Below are positions 10,719-20,014 of a stretch of 64,000 nucleotides of DNA, in pieces. This DNA comes from Ruminococcus sp. (lineage in GTDB: Bacteria; Bacillota; Clostridia; Oscillospirales; Acutalibacteraceae): NCBI GenBank assembly GCA_022510945.1, contig JAFLSK010000002.1:33911-97910 (forward strand), given 5' to 3'. A program made the translations under genes and the position numbers. Each line of letters starts with the position of its first letter. Position 1 is the first letter of the stretch. Under the pieces are notes generated by a model, which did no database searches, was not told the origin of the DNA, and saw only the letters and a list, made by a program, of their open reading frames with translations.

Positions 10719-13103
10719 ATGAGTTTTAAAAAAATTGCGGCTCTGATTCTGACATTGGTGATTTGCATTTCGGCGGGCGCGCTGTCTGTACAGGCAGCCA
10801 CCGCCGGCGAGAATACCGCTGCTGAGGAATCTTCCTCAATTATCGTACACTTTAAGAGCACAGACGCAGAGCCATATGTATATTACTGGAACTCCCTTCC
10901 GAAGAATATTGAGACGAAGTATCCGGGCGTAAAAATGACAAAAGACCCTAACGAAGGCGAGGATTGGTATACCTATAAATTTGATAACGTTACCAAAATC
11001 AATATGCTCTTCACCGACAAAAACGGCAACCAACTCTCCAAGGAACTGACCCGCAACAGCGGTGAATGGTGGTACAAAAACAAAATCTGGAGCAAGACAA
11101 ACAGGGAAAAGGGCGACAACGCTGAGGATATCGACTTCCGCGAGGAGTCTATCTACTTCGTTATCACCACCCGTTTCTACAACGGAGACAAGAGCAACGA
11201 TGTTCACTGCTGGGACGATGGTGTTGCTAACAACCCCGACTCCGACCCCGCGTGGCGCGGAGACTTCAAGGGACTTGCTCAGAAGCTTGACTATATCAAA
11301 GCTCTCGGCTTCTCAGCAATATGGATTACTCCTGTTGTAGAGAACGCATCGGGCTATGATTACCACGGCTATCACGCTATGGATTTCAGCAAGGTTGACT
11401 CCCGTTACGAAAGCTCCGACTTCACCTATGAGGATCTTATCGAGGCGGCTCACTCAAAGGATATGAAGATTGTGCAGGACGTTGTATGGAACCACACCGG
11501 TAACTTCGGCGAAGGAACACTCTGCAAACTCTTTGAGCGCGACTATAACGCAGACCTTTCCAACCTCCAGGAGAGTATGATTCCTACAAAAACTCTCCTC
11601 GATGCCGCAGGAGTAAAAACTGCTGCTGAGTATTGGGCTCTCCAGCCCGGAAAGCAGTACGATGCTCGTCTTAACCTTATGAAAAACGTAACGTATGCCG
11701 GCAGCAACGGCAACGGTACGAAGGGCTATCCCGAGGAAAAGGACTACAGCATCAACAAGCTCTCCGATAGCGATAAATATAACGCAAACAACTATTGGCA
11801 CACAGGCTACTTCCAGAATCCGAACTATGATGACTGGACGACGAAATTCTCGCAGATAGCAGGCGACTGCGTTGACCTCAACACCGAGAACCCTGCTGTA
11901 GCTGAATACACAACCGAAGCATACGCGCAGTATATCAATATGGGCGTTGACGGCTTCCGTGTTGATACAGTTCGTCATATCCCGAGACTTACTCTCAATA
12001 TGATGTACAACCCGCAGATACTCTCAGCTGCTCAGGACGCCGGCAAGAACGGATTCTATATGTTCGGCGAAATCTGTACACGCTACACTCAGGTCTGGTA
12101 CAGAGGCCACGCTGAGGAATCAGCTCCTTACTACACCTGGAAAGAAAGCAACGACAAGTGGGAAAAAGCGTGGAAGTGGGATACAAGCAGAGAGTCTATC
12201 AACTCCAATATGAACCTCACCTTCGACCACTACATTCAGGAGGACGACCCGAACAAGCAGCCTTCCTCTGACAACGCTTTCTTAAACGGCATCACTTACC
12301 ATAATCCCGACGACTCAAAGGCTTCGGGTATGAACGCTATCGACTTTACGATGCACAGAATGTTCGGTAATGCGGGCTCCGCTTTTGGTGTAGCAAAGTC
12401 GAGCGATAAGTATTACAACGACGCTACATACAATGTAATGTACGTTGACTCTCACGACTACGCTCCCGAGAATCCCGACGAGTTCACCCGTTTCAGCGGC
12501 GGTACACAGGCATGGGCTGAGAATATGGACTTAATGTTCACATTCCGCGGTATTCCTTGCCTCTACTATGGCTCCGAGGTTGAGTTCAAGAAGGGTGAAT
12601 TGATTGATAAAGGTACGCTTATCAGCCTCGAGAACTCCGGCCGCGCATACTTCGGCGACTACCTTGAGGGTACAGTTACCGCAAAAGATTTCGGTCAGTT
12701 CAACGCATCGGGCAAGGTTAAGGAAACCCTTGATTCAACCCTTTCAAAGCAGCTCTCAAAGCTCAATATGATTCGTCGTGCTATCCCTGCTCTCCAGAAG
12801 GGACAGTACACAACCTCCTCAAGCTATGTAAGCGGCGATATGGCTTTCATCAGACGTTACACGAACGCTTCCGAGGGCGTTGACTCTCTCGCATGCGTTG
12901 CAATAAGCGGTAGCGCAACATTCAAGAATGTACCGAACGGAAAGTACATCGACGCTGTTACAGGCGATGTTCAGAATGTAACAAACGGTACTCTCACCGT
13001 CGGCTCAATCGGCAAAGCTAATATGCGCGTATATGTATGCTGCGCATCAGGCTTCACTCCGATTAACGGCAAAATCGGCGGCGACACAACATATCTCAAA
13101 TAA
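10719..13103 (+). CDS. Secreted alpha-amylase (GH13) with N-terminal CBM25/26-like starch-binding module
   Basis: IIVHFKSTDAEPYVYYWNSLPKNIETKYPGVKM; GH13 blocks AIWITPVVEN, VDGFRVDTVRHI, FMFGEI, VMYVDSHDY. Confidence 0.93.
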   Translation: MSFKKIAALILTLVICISAGALSVQAATAGENTAAEESSSIIVHFKSTDAEPYVYYWNSLPKNIETKYPGVKMTKDPNEGEDWYTYKFDNVTKINMLFTDKNGNQLSKELTRNSGEWWYKNKIWSKTNREKGDNAEDIDFREESIYFVITTRFYNGDKSNDVHCWDDGVANNPDSDPAWRGDFKGLAQKLDYIKALGFSAIWITPVVENASGYDYHGYHAMDFSKVDSRYESSDFTYEDLIEAAHSKDMKIVQDVVWNHTGNFGEGTLCKLFERDYNADLSNLQESMIPTKTLLDAAGVKTAAEYWALQPGKQYDARLNLMKNVTYAGSNGNGTKGYPEEKDYSINKLSDSDKYNANNYWHTGYFQNPNYDDWTTKFSQIAGDCVDLNTENPAVAEYTTEAYAQYINMGVDGFRVDTVRHIPRLTLNMMYNPQILSAAQDAGKNGFYMFGEICTRYTQVWYRGHAEESAPYYTWKESNDKWEKAWKWDTSRESINSNMNLTFDHYIQEDDPNKQPSSDNAFLNGITYHNPDDSKASGMNAIDFTMHRMFGNAGSAFGVAKSSDKYYNDATYNVMYVDSHDYAPENPDEFTRFSGGTQAWAENMDLMFTFRGIPCLYYGSEVEFKKGELIDKGTLISLENSGRAYFGDYLEGTVTAKDFGQFNASGKVKETLDSTLSKQLSKLNMIRRAIPALQKGQYTTSSSYVSGDMAFIRRYTNASEGVDSLACVAISGSATFKNVPNGKYIDAVTGDVQNVTNGTLTVGSIGKANMRVYVCCASGFTPINGKIGGDTTYLK

Positions 13104-13119
13104 TTAAAGCTAAAGTTTG

Positions 13120-13152
13120 CAACCACCTGTCTCGGCAGGTGGTTGTTTTTTC
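13120..13152 (+). terminator. Intrinsic terminator after amylase gene
   Basis: CAACCACCTGtctcggCAGGTGGTTGtttttt. Confidence 0.9.
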
Positions 13153-13220
13153 AAAATTTTGTTTTGCATTGCACGAAAATCCCTCTCTCGTTTGTATTAT
13201 AGGTGAAAGGAGGTAATCAA

Positions 13221-13709
13221 TTGGAAAAATTCGTCGACGAAAAGAAAATTGAAAGAATCATACGTCAGCACGCTGATATGATTTACCGAATTGCGTTCCA
13301 GAATGTTAAGAGCAAGGCTGATGCTGAGGATATCTTTCAGGACGTCTGCCTTTCGCTTATCACAGGGAATGCGCCTATTGACGACGCCTTACATATCCGC
13401 AACTGGCTCATCCGAGTGACAATCAACAAATGCAACAACTTCCACAAATCTTTTTGGAACCGCAACAGCGAGCCGCTTACGGAGACTCTCGAGTATTTTC
13501 CGCCCGAGCAGCAGGAATTGTTGAGCGAGATATGGAAACTGCCGAAGAATTACCGAAATATTATCTACCTGTATTACTACGAGGGCTACAAAATTGCCGA
13601 GATAGCCGAGCTGATGAACTTAAACCCCAACACAGTCAGCTCCTCGCTGAATCGCGCAAGGCGTAGGCTTAAAATAATACTGACAGAAGGAGGCTTTAAT
13701 TATGGATAA
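13221..13709 (+). CDS. ECF-type RNA polymerase sigma factor
   Basis: TTG start at 13221 after AAAGGAGGT; ADMIYRIAFQNVKSKADAEDIFQDVCL (sigma2) and LPKNYRNIIYLYYYEGYKIAEIAELMNLNPNTVSSSLNRARRRLK (sigma4). Confidence 0.9.
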   Translation: MEKFVDEKKIERIIRQHADMIYRIAFQNVKSKADAEDIFQDVCLSLITGNAPIDDALHIRNWLIRVTINKCNNFHKSFWNRNSEPLTETLEYFPPEQQELLSEIWKLPKNYRNIIYLYYYEGYKIAEIAELMNLNPNTVSSSLNRARRRLKIILTEGGFNYG

Positions 13710-14670
13710 AAATTTATATAACCAAACTATGGACAGCATCAGAATATCCAATGAAGCTGTTGAAAACGCAATTAAAAACCTAAAACAACCTGATGCTGTC
13801 GGAAAGGTTATCAAAATGAAAAATAAAAAGCATAGATTTATCAAGCCCGTCGGTGCAGTTGCCGCCGCACTTGCTATCATAATCGGCGCAGGCATAATTT
13901 TTAACATCAACAGTATGCCGTCCGAGCAGGGAACACACAACAGCTTCTTTATCACCGCCAACGCCGCCGCTACTGATGACGAGGCTGTCAAAATCACTAA
14001 GAAATTTACCACAATCGGCACTGTAACGCCGACAATCAGTTCGTGGGCAGCTACAACTTCACTCAGCCATATTTGCGTCAGTTCGGATTTTAATTTTAAC
14101 TGCGTAGGTGATAACATTGAGACTATTACTTACAGAGTCAAAAACGGCGATAATGACGGAGCAATCAGCTTGCACAAATATAACAACAAGATAGTTGATT
14201 ACGGACAGAAAAAGAAGAGCTTTCACGGTGGTAGTGAATGGAACACAGTAAGAGGAGTTTATGGCAGAAACTATTATTATGATTATGTTACAGTCAATTA
14301 TAACAATCAGCTTGATACCTACTATGACGGTTCCCGCTTAATTACTTACTATGAACCGACTTCTGTTAAAGAAGGATTATTGATGAAGATTTTTCTGGAA
14401 GAAGTGGACGACAATTTCGACGAGACCCCCGATATGACCGCCGGAGAAGTAAAAGAAAGGGTAAATAAATTTTATCAGAATATTTTCAAGGATACAGAGG
14501 TTATCATCACAGCAACCTTTACGGACGGCTCGACAGAGAGCAAAACACTTAAACTCGGTATTGATAACATATTCATTTACGATGAAAATGGACGTGTGCA
14601 TACTGACGAAACACTTTGTTACAAGAAAGACTATGATTATAAGCTAACTATGAGTGCAAAGCTAGTTTGA
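13702..14670 (+). CDS. Putative membrane-anchored anti-sigma-like protein
   Basis: Overlaps the ECF sigma gene; short cytoplasmic N-terminus, single TM (VGAVAAALAIIIGAGIIFNI), large extracellular part. Confidence 0.55.
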   Translation: MDKNLYNQTMDSIRISNEAVENAIKNLKQPDAVGKVIKMKNKKHRFIKPVGAVAAALAIIIGAGIIFNINSMPSEQGTHNSFFITANAAATDDEAVKITKKFTTIGTVTPTISSWAATTSLSHICVSSDFNFNCVGDNIETITYRVKNGDNDGAISLHKYNNKIVDYGQKKKSFHGGSEWNTVRGVYGRNYYYDYVTVNYNNQLDTYYDGSRLITYYEPTSVKEGLLMKIFLEEVDDNFDETPDMTAGEVKERVNKFYQNIFKDTEVIITATFTDGSTESKTLKLGIDNIFIYDENGRVHTDETLCYKKDYDYKLTMSAKLV

Positions 14671-14700
14671 TAATCCTATAATCCATTTCCAATATATCCC

Positions 14701-14740
14701 CAACACGCCGCTCTCCTTTACGGAGGGCGGCGCGTTGATA
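14701..14740 (+). terminator. Hairpin terminator
   Basis: CAACaCGCCGCtCTCCtttacGGAGgGCGGCGcGTTG. Confidence 0.7.
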
Positions 14741-14850
14741 TTTGTTCAGATTTCGCCTTAATTTTTCATTTTTATGTTGACATTTTTCATTGTTTTATGT
14801 ATAATCTTAAATAGCGTTTTAATATGCGTTTTTGTGATTTGGAGGTGCTT

Positions 14851-15345
14851 ATGCTTCTTCAATTAAAGGAAGTCTTTCTCAACGACGGCCATAGGCTTAG
14901 GTTTGACTATTCCTTGCCGATGCAGGACTTTGAACTTAACGGCGATTATCCATTCAAGTCGCCCGTCAAGGTATCGTGCACGGCGGTCAACCGAGCAGGG
15001 CTTGTGGAGTTGAGTGTAAATGCGGTTTTTGATTATACCACCCGCTGTGACCGTTGCTTTGACGAGCTCGTCGAGCATATGGACTTTACGTTCACCCACG
15101 GACTTGCCGTTTCGCTGATTGACGACGAAAATGACGACTATATTGAAACACCGGATTACACTCTTGAACTCGACGATGTCGTAATCTCCGATATTATCCT
15201 GTACCTGCCGAGCAAAATGCTCTGTAAGGAGGATTGCAGGGGTATTTGTTTTAAATGCGGCAAAAACCTCAACCACGGCGACTGCGACTGCGATAAAACG
15301 CCCGTTGACTCAAGGCTCGAAATCCTGAAACAGCTTATTGACTAA
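14851..15345 (+). CDS. DUF177 (YceD-like) protein
   Basis: ATG 14851 after GGAGGT; cysteine pairs CDRCFDEL and CKEDCRGICFKCGKNLNHGDCDCD; directly upstream of rpmF as is typical. Confidence 0.85.
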   Translation: MLLQLKEVFLNDGHRLRFDYSLPMQDFELNGDYPFKSPVKVSCTAVNRAGLVELSVNAVFDYTTRCDRCFDELVEHMDFTFTHGLAVSLIDDENDDYIETPDYTLELDDVVISDIILYLPSKMLCKEDCRGICFKCGKNLNHGDCDCDKTPVDSRLEILKQLID

Positions 15346-15372
15346 CATACAAATATCAAGGAGGAAATCAAA

Positions 15373-15570
15373 ATGGCAGTACCTACCGGTAAAACTTCAC
15401 ACAAAAGAAAAAGCACAAGACGTTCGGCTGTATACAAGATCGACGCTCCTGCTCTCACAACTTGCCCCAACTGCGGTGCTTTAACAGCTCCCCACAAGGC
15501 TTGCACAACTTGCGGCCAGTATAAGGGCAGACAGGTTGTTGTTAAGGACGACGCTACAGCAACAAAGTAA
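15373..15570 (+). CDS. rpmF: 50S ribosomal protein L32
   Basis: MAVPTGKTSHKRKSTRRSAVYKIDAPALTTCPNCGALTAPHKAC. Confidence 0.96.
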   Translation: MAVPTGKTSHKRKSTRRSAVYKIDAPALTTCPNCGALTAPHKACTTCGQYKGRQVVVKDDATATK

Positions 15571-15580
15571 AAACAATGTC

Positions 15581-15608
15581 GGGCGGCAAATCAGCCGCCC
15601 TATTGTTT
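15581..15608 (+). terminator. Intrinsic terminator after rpmF
   Basis: GGGCGGCaaatcaGCCGCCC followed by a T-rich stretch. Confidence 0.75.
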
Positions 15609-15636
15609 TATAAGACGATTTAAAGGAGGTACGCTG

Positions 15637-16941
15637 GTGTCCGTAACAATTAAAGATGTAGAGCGACAGAGCCGTGCCTTCAAAAAGGGCATTGCCTCGG
15701 GCGATATTCTCGTCTCGATAAACGGCAACGATATCGTCGACGTGCTCGATTACCGCTTTTATCAGGTCAACAAAGCCATCGAACTGTGTATTCAGAAGCC
15801 CGACGGCAGGCTAAAAAAAATTAAAATCAAAAAGCAAGAGTACGAGGAACTCGGGCTCGAGTTCGACACCTATCTTATGGACGAGCAGCACTCCTGCCGC
15901 AACAAGTGCATTTTCTGCTTTATCGACCAGCTTCCGAGGGGAATGAGGGATACCCTGTATTTCAAGGACGATGACAGCCGACTTTCGTTTTTGTTCGGTA
16001 ATTACATCACACTCACAAACCTCACCGAACACGAGATAAGCCGAATTATAAAAATGCACATCAGCCCGATTAACGTCTCCGTGCACACCACTAACCCCGA
16101 ACTGCGCTGTAAGATGATGAACAACCGCTTTGCGGGTAGCTCGCTCGACGCGCTCAGGCGCTTTGCCGAGGCGGGAATCGTTATTAACTGCCAGATAGTC
16201 GCGTGTCCCGGTATCAATGACGGCGACGAACTCAGGCGAACTCTTGACGACCTCGAAAAGCTTAACGTTGAGTGCGTTGCGGTTGTACCCGTCGGACTGA
16301 CGGGCTATAGAGAGAACCTCTATCCGCTAACGCCTTATACGAAGGAGACCGCTTCTGAGGCCCTCGATATAATCGAGCAGTACGGCAAAAAATTCAAGGA
16401 AAAGTACGGCAGGCGCATAGTTTACGCGGCTGATGAGTTTTACATCAAAGCCGACCGACCTATCCCCGAGCCCGATTTTTACGAGGGCTATCCCGCGCTC
16501 GAAAACGGAGTCGGATTAATCGCTTTGCAGAAAGAGGAAATCGAGCTTGCTCTCGAGGATAGGGAGTACGACGACTCGCTTTCGTACACCGTTTCCGCCG
16601 TATGCGGCGAGTGCCCGTACGACTACCTTGTCAAGAATCTTTCACTAATAAACAAGAAATTTCCTAACGTTAAAATAAATGTATACAAGATAAAAAACAA
16701 CTTTTTCGGCGGCGGTATAGATGTTACGGGTCTCGTCACGGGCGGCGATTTAATCGAGCAGCTGCGCGGCAAAAAACTCGGCAGCAAGCTGATTATTCCG
16801 TCCTGTATGCTCCGCTTTGAGGGAGATATTTTCCTCGATGACGTAAGCGTAGAGCAGGTCGAAAAAGAACTCAACATCAAAGTTAAAGTTACCGATAACA
16901 GCGGCGAATCACTCGTCTCTGAACTTACTAAGGAGGACTGA
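15637..16941 (+). CDS. DUF512 / PDZ-containing radical-SAM-like protein
   Basis: GTG start; SGDILVSINGNDIVDVLDYRF (PDZ-like), CRNKCIFCFIDQLPRGMRDTLYFKDDDSRLSFLFGNY. Confidence 0.85.
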   Translation: MSVTIKDVERQSRAFKKGIASGDILVSINGNDIVDVLDYRFYQVNKAIELCIQKPDGRLKKIKIKKQEYEELGLEFDTYLMDEQHSCRNKCIFCFIDQLPRGMRDTLYFKDDDSRLSFLFGNYITLTNLTEHEISRIIKMHISPINVSVHTTNPELRCKMMNNRFAGSSLDALRRFAEAGIVINCQIVACPGINDGDELRRTLDDLEKLNVECVAVVPVGLTGYRENLYPLTPYTKETASEALDIIEQYGKKFKEKYGRRIVYAADEFYIKADRPIPEPDFYEGYPALENGVGLIALQKEEIELALEDREYDDSLSYTVSAVCGECPYDYLVKNLSLINKKFPNVKINVYKIKNNFFGGGIDVTGLVTGGDLIEQLRGKKLGSKLIIPSCMLRFEGDIFLDDVSVEQVEKELNIKVKVTDNSGESLVSELTKED

Positions 16942-16943
16942 TT

Positions 16944-18266
16944 ATGTCAAAACCTGTAATTGCCATAGTCGGCAGACCGAACGTGGGAAAATCCACGCTC
17001 TTCAACAAGTTGATAGGACAGCGGCTCTCCATCGTAGACGACACCCCGGGCGTTACGCGCGACAGAATTTACGGCGAGTTAGAGTGGCAGAATCGCAAGG
17101 CTATCGTTATCGACACAGGCGGTATAGAGCCAAAGTCCGACGATATTATCCTAAAGCAGATGCGCCGTCAGGCTCAGCTTGCGATTGATACCGCACAGGT
17201 TATCGTACTCGTTACCGATATGAAGGCGGGTCTGGTCGCTACAGACCTCGACGTTGCAAATATGCTTCAAAAGTCCGGAAAGCCCGTTGTGCTGTGCGTA
17301 AATAAATGCGACTCTATCGGCGAGCCCGAGCCCGAGTTCTACGAGTTTTATAACCTCGGAATCGGCGACCCTGTTCAGGTCTCCGCTGTGCACGGACACG
17401 GCACGGGCGACCTTCTCGACGAGGTGTTTGGCTATCTTCCTGCTGATGACAGCGATGAGGACGAGGACAGCGTTATCAACGTCGCCGTAATAGGAAAGCC
17501 CAACGTCGGCAAAAGCTCGCTCATAAACTACATCACCTCCGAGGAGAGGTGCATTGTCTCGAACATCGCGGGAACAACCCGTGACAGTATCGACACAAGC
17601 GTTGAGAATAAGTTCGGAAAGTACAACTTCATCGATACAGCTGGCATACGCCGCAAGAGCAAAATTATCGACGAAATTGAGAAATACAGTATTATCCGCG
17701 CAAAAATGGCGATTGAGCGCAGCGACGTGTGTGTGATTATGATTGACGCCGAGGTCGGCTGTACCGAGCAGGACACGAAGGTCGCAGGACTTGCGTTAGA
17801 GGCCGGCAAGGCGTGCGTTATCGCGGTCAATAAGTGGGACGCAATCGAGAAAAACGACAAGACGATGAACAATTTCAAAAAGCAGATTGCGACAGAGTTT
17901 GCGTTTATGTCTTGGGCTCCGACTGTGTTCATCTCCGCAAAGACAGGCCAACGAGTTGACAATCTTTTTACCCTTATTAACACGGTAGCCGCGAACAACG
18001 CTATGCGAATCCGTACGGGTACTCTCAACGAGCTGCTCGCGCAGATTACCACCCGCGTTCAGCCGCCGACCGACAAGGGCAAGCGTCTAAAGATTTTCTA
18101 TATGACTCAGCCCTCCACAAAACCTCCGACATTCGTCAGCTTTTGTAACAATAAGGAACTGTTCCATTTTTCATATCAACGATATATTGAAAATCGAATC
18201 CGCGAGACCTTCGCGCTTGACGGCACTCCGATTCGTATGATTGTAAGAGAAAGGGGAGAGAAGTGA
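16944..18266 (+). CDS. der: Ribosome-associated GTPase Der (EngA), tandem G domains
   Basis: GRPNVGKSTLFNKL and GKPNVGKSSLINYI, two DxxG and NKWD motifs. Confidence 0.97.
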   Translation: MSKPVIAIVGRPNVGKSTLFNKLIGQRLSIVDDTPGVTRDRIYGELEWQNRKAIVIDTGGIEPKSDDIILKQMRRQAQLAIDTAQVIVLVTDMKAGLVATDLDVANMLQKSGKPVVLCVNKCDSIGEPEPEFYEFYNLGIGDPVQVSAVHGHGTGDLLDEVFGYLPADDSDEDEDSVINVAVIGKPNVGKSSLINYITSEERCIVSNIAGTTRDSIDTSVENKFGKYNFIDTAGIRRKSKIIDEIEKYSIIRAKMAIERSDVCVIMIDAEVGCTEQDTKVAGLALEAGKACVIAVNKWDAIEKNDKTMNNFKKQIATEFAFMSWAPTVFISAKTGQRVDNLFTLINTVAANNAMRIRTGTLNELLAQITTRVQPPTDKGKRLKIFYMTQPSTKPPTFVSFCNNKELFHFSYQRYIENRIRETFALDGTPIRMIVRERGEK

Positions 18267-18970
18267 TGAATTTCACAGCATTTTTTATGAATAACTGGGG
18301 TCTCATACTGATTTCGTTCGTGGTCGCGTACCTTTTAGGCAGCGTGAACACCGCCGTTATCTTTACCAATATCGCAACAAAAGGCAAGAAGGATATCCGT
18401 GAAATGGGCAGCGGCAACGCAGGTTTTACGAACGTTCTCCGCTCAGTCGGCAAAGTTCCCGCAATCCTTACCATTGTGTGTGATTTGTTGAAATCCGTAG
18501 TCGCTGTACTGCTCGGCGGTTACCTGTTCTCGCTCGCCGCGGCAGGATTGAACAATCCCGACGCTATCATCAGAATCGGAAAGTACGCTTGCGGTTTTTT
18601 TGCAATCCTCGGCCACAGCTATCCTCTTTACTTCCGCTTCAGGGGCGGTAAGGGCATCGTTTCGGCAGCGGGTATGATGCTTGTCGCGGATTGGCGCGTA
18701 TTTGTGATTATTGTTGCGACATTTTTAATTGTGTTCATTTTTACAAAGATTATATCGCTCGCAAGCATCACCTGTGCGTGTCTGTTCCCTGTGTACACAT
18801 TCATAATGACCTTCTTCATCGACCAGACGCATTTTAGTTATCCTATATGGTATGTGTGGATTTGCACGGTAACTGCGGTGTTTATTGCATTGTTCGTTAT
18901 CATAAAGCACTCATCTAACATCAAGCGACTGCTCGCAGGCGAGGAAAAGAAAATCACAGCGAAAAAATAA
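18266..18970 (+). CDS. plsY: Glycerol-3-phosphate acyltransferase
   Basis: YLLGSVNTAVI, REMGSGNAGFTNVLR, FLGHxYPLYFRFRGGKGIVSAAG-type motifs; TGATG overlap with der. Confidence 0.93.
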   Translation: MNFTAFFMNNWGLILISFVVAYLLGSVNTAVIFTNIATKGKKDIREMGSGNAGFTNVLRSVGKVPAILTIVCDLLKSVVAVLLGGYLFSLAAAGLNNPDAIIRIGKYACGFFAILGHSYPLYFRFRGGKGIVSAAGMMLVADWRVFVIIVATFLIVFIFTKIISLASITCACLFPVYTFIMTFFIDQTHFSYPIWYVWICTVTAVFIALFVIIKHSSNIKRLLAGEEKKITAKK

Positions 18971-18978
18971 GATTATTC

Positions 18979-19018
18979 ATATAGGGTTGGATTTAAATTC
19001 CGACCCTATATTTTTTTC
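18979..19018 (+). terminator. Intrinsic terminator after plsY
   Basis: ATATAGGGTtGG...CCgACCCTATATtttttt. Confidence 0.85.
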
Positions 19019-19109
19019 ATAAAGTTCTTTGAGCCCTTGAATTTTGCGGAAGAAAGTATTATAATTTTACTGTAATAATATGGCGAAAAGCCAAAAATCG
19101 GAGAACGTT

Positions 19110-19448
19110 ATGGATTGTGTATTTTGTAAAATTATCGACGGCTCAATTCCGTCAAAAAAGGTTTACGAGGACGACAAAATGGTCGCTTTCTACGACCTCG
19201 AGCCGCAGGCTCCCGTTCACGTTATTATGATTCCGAAGGCGCATATAGAGAGTGCAAATGACCTCACAGCCGAAAACAGCGCATACATCGCGCACATCTT
19301 CTCAAAGGTGCCCGAGATTGCGAAGTCGCTCGGACTTAAGGACGGCTACAGAATCGTCAACAACTGCGGCCCCGACGGGGGACAGACCGTTTTCCACATT
19401 CATTTCCACCTTCTCGGCGGAAAAAAGCTTGAAACACAAATGGCATAA
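19110..19448 (+). CDS. HIT-family nucleotide hydrolase (HinT-like)
   Basis: MDCVFCKIIDGSIPSKKVYEDDKMVAF; GGQTVFHIHFHLLGGK HxHxH motif. Confidence 0.95.
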   Translation: MDCVFCKIIDGSIPSKKVYEDDKMVAFYDLEPQAPVHVIMIPKAHIESANDLTAENSAYIAHIFSKVPEIAKSLGLKDGYRIVNNCGPDGGQTVFHIHFHLLGGKKLETQMA

Positions 19449-19462
19449 TAAAGGAGAAAACT

Positions 19463-20002
19463 ATGGGAAAGAGTTATAAAATGACAATCGCAGGTTGCGA
19501 GCGCGATCTCCCGCTCTGCGAGGTAAGCGAAAATTTAGATATCGCCGCTTTCGTTATGTTCGGCGACGTTGAGGTTACAGAGGCGTCAGCAAGAGAACTC
19601 CTAAAAATCTGCCCCGAGCACGACGTTGTTGTGACTGCTGAGGCTAAGGGTATTCCGCTCGGCTACGAAATGGCGCGTCAGGAAAAGGGCGAGTATGTTG
19701 TTGCGCGCAAGGGTCTCAAGGTTTATATGCCCGAGTATATCAACGTTGAGGTGCGCTCTATCACAACGCTGTCTCTGCAACGTCTCTATATCGGAACGGA
19801 CGATATTGAAAAAATTAAGGGCAAGAGAGTTCTTATCGTCGATGACGTTATCTCCACCGGCGAGAGCCTTGTCGCTTTGCAAAAGCTTGTTGAGAAGGCC
19901 GGCGGCAACATTGTCGGTATGGCTGCCGTGCTCGCTGAGGGCGACGCCGCTGACCGCGACGATATAATCTTCCTCGAGAAGCTCCCTGTATTCCCCAAGT
20001 AA
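19463..20002 (+). CDS. apt: Adenine phosphoribosyltransferase-like protein
   Basis: RVLIVDDVISTGESLVALQKLVEKAGG PRPP-binding motif; overall Apt-like architecture. Confidence 0.75.
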   Translation: MGKSYKMTIAGCERDLPLCEVSENLDIAAFVMFGDVEVTEASARELLKICPEHDVVVTAEAKGIPLGYEMARQEKGEYVVARKGLKVYMPEYINVEVRSITTLSLQRLYIGTDDIEKIKGKRVLIVDDVISTGESLVALQKLVEKAGGNIVGMAAVLAEGDAADRDDIIFLEKLPVFPK

Positions 20003-20014
20003 AGGACGATAAAA

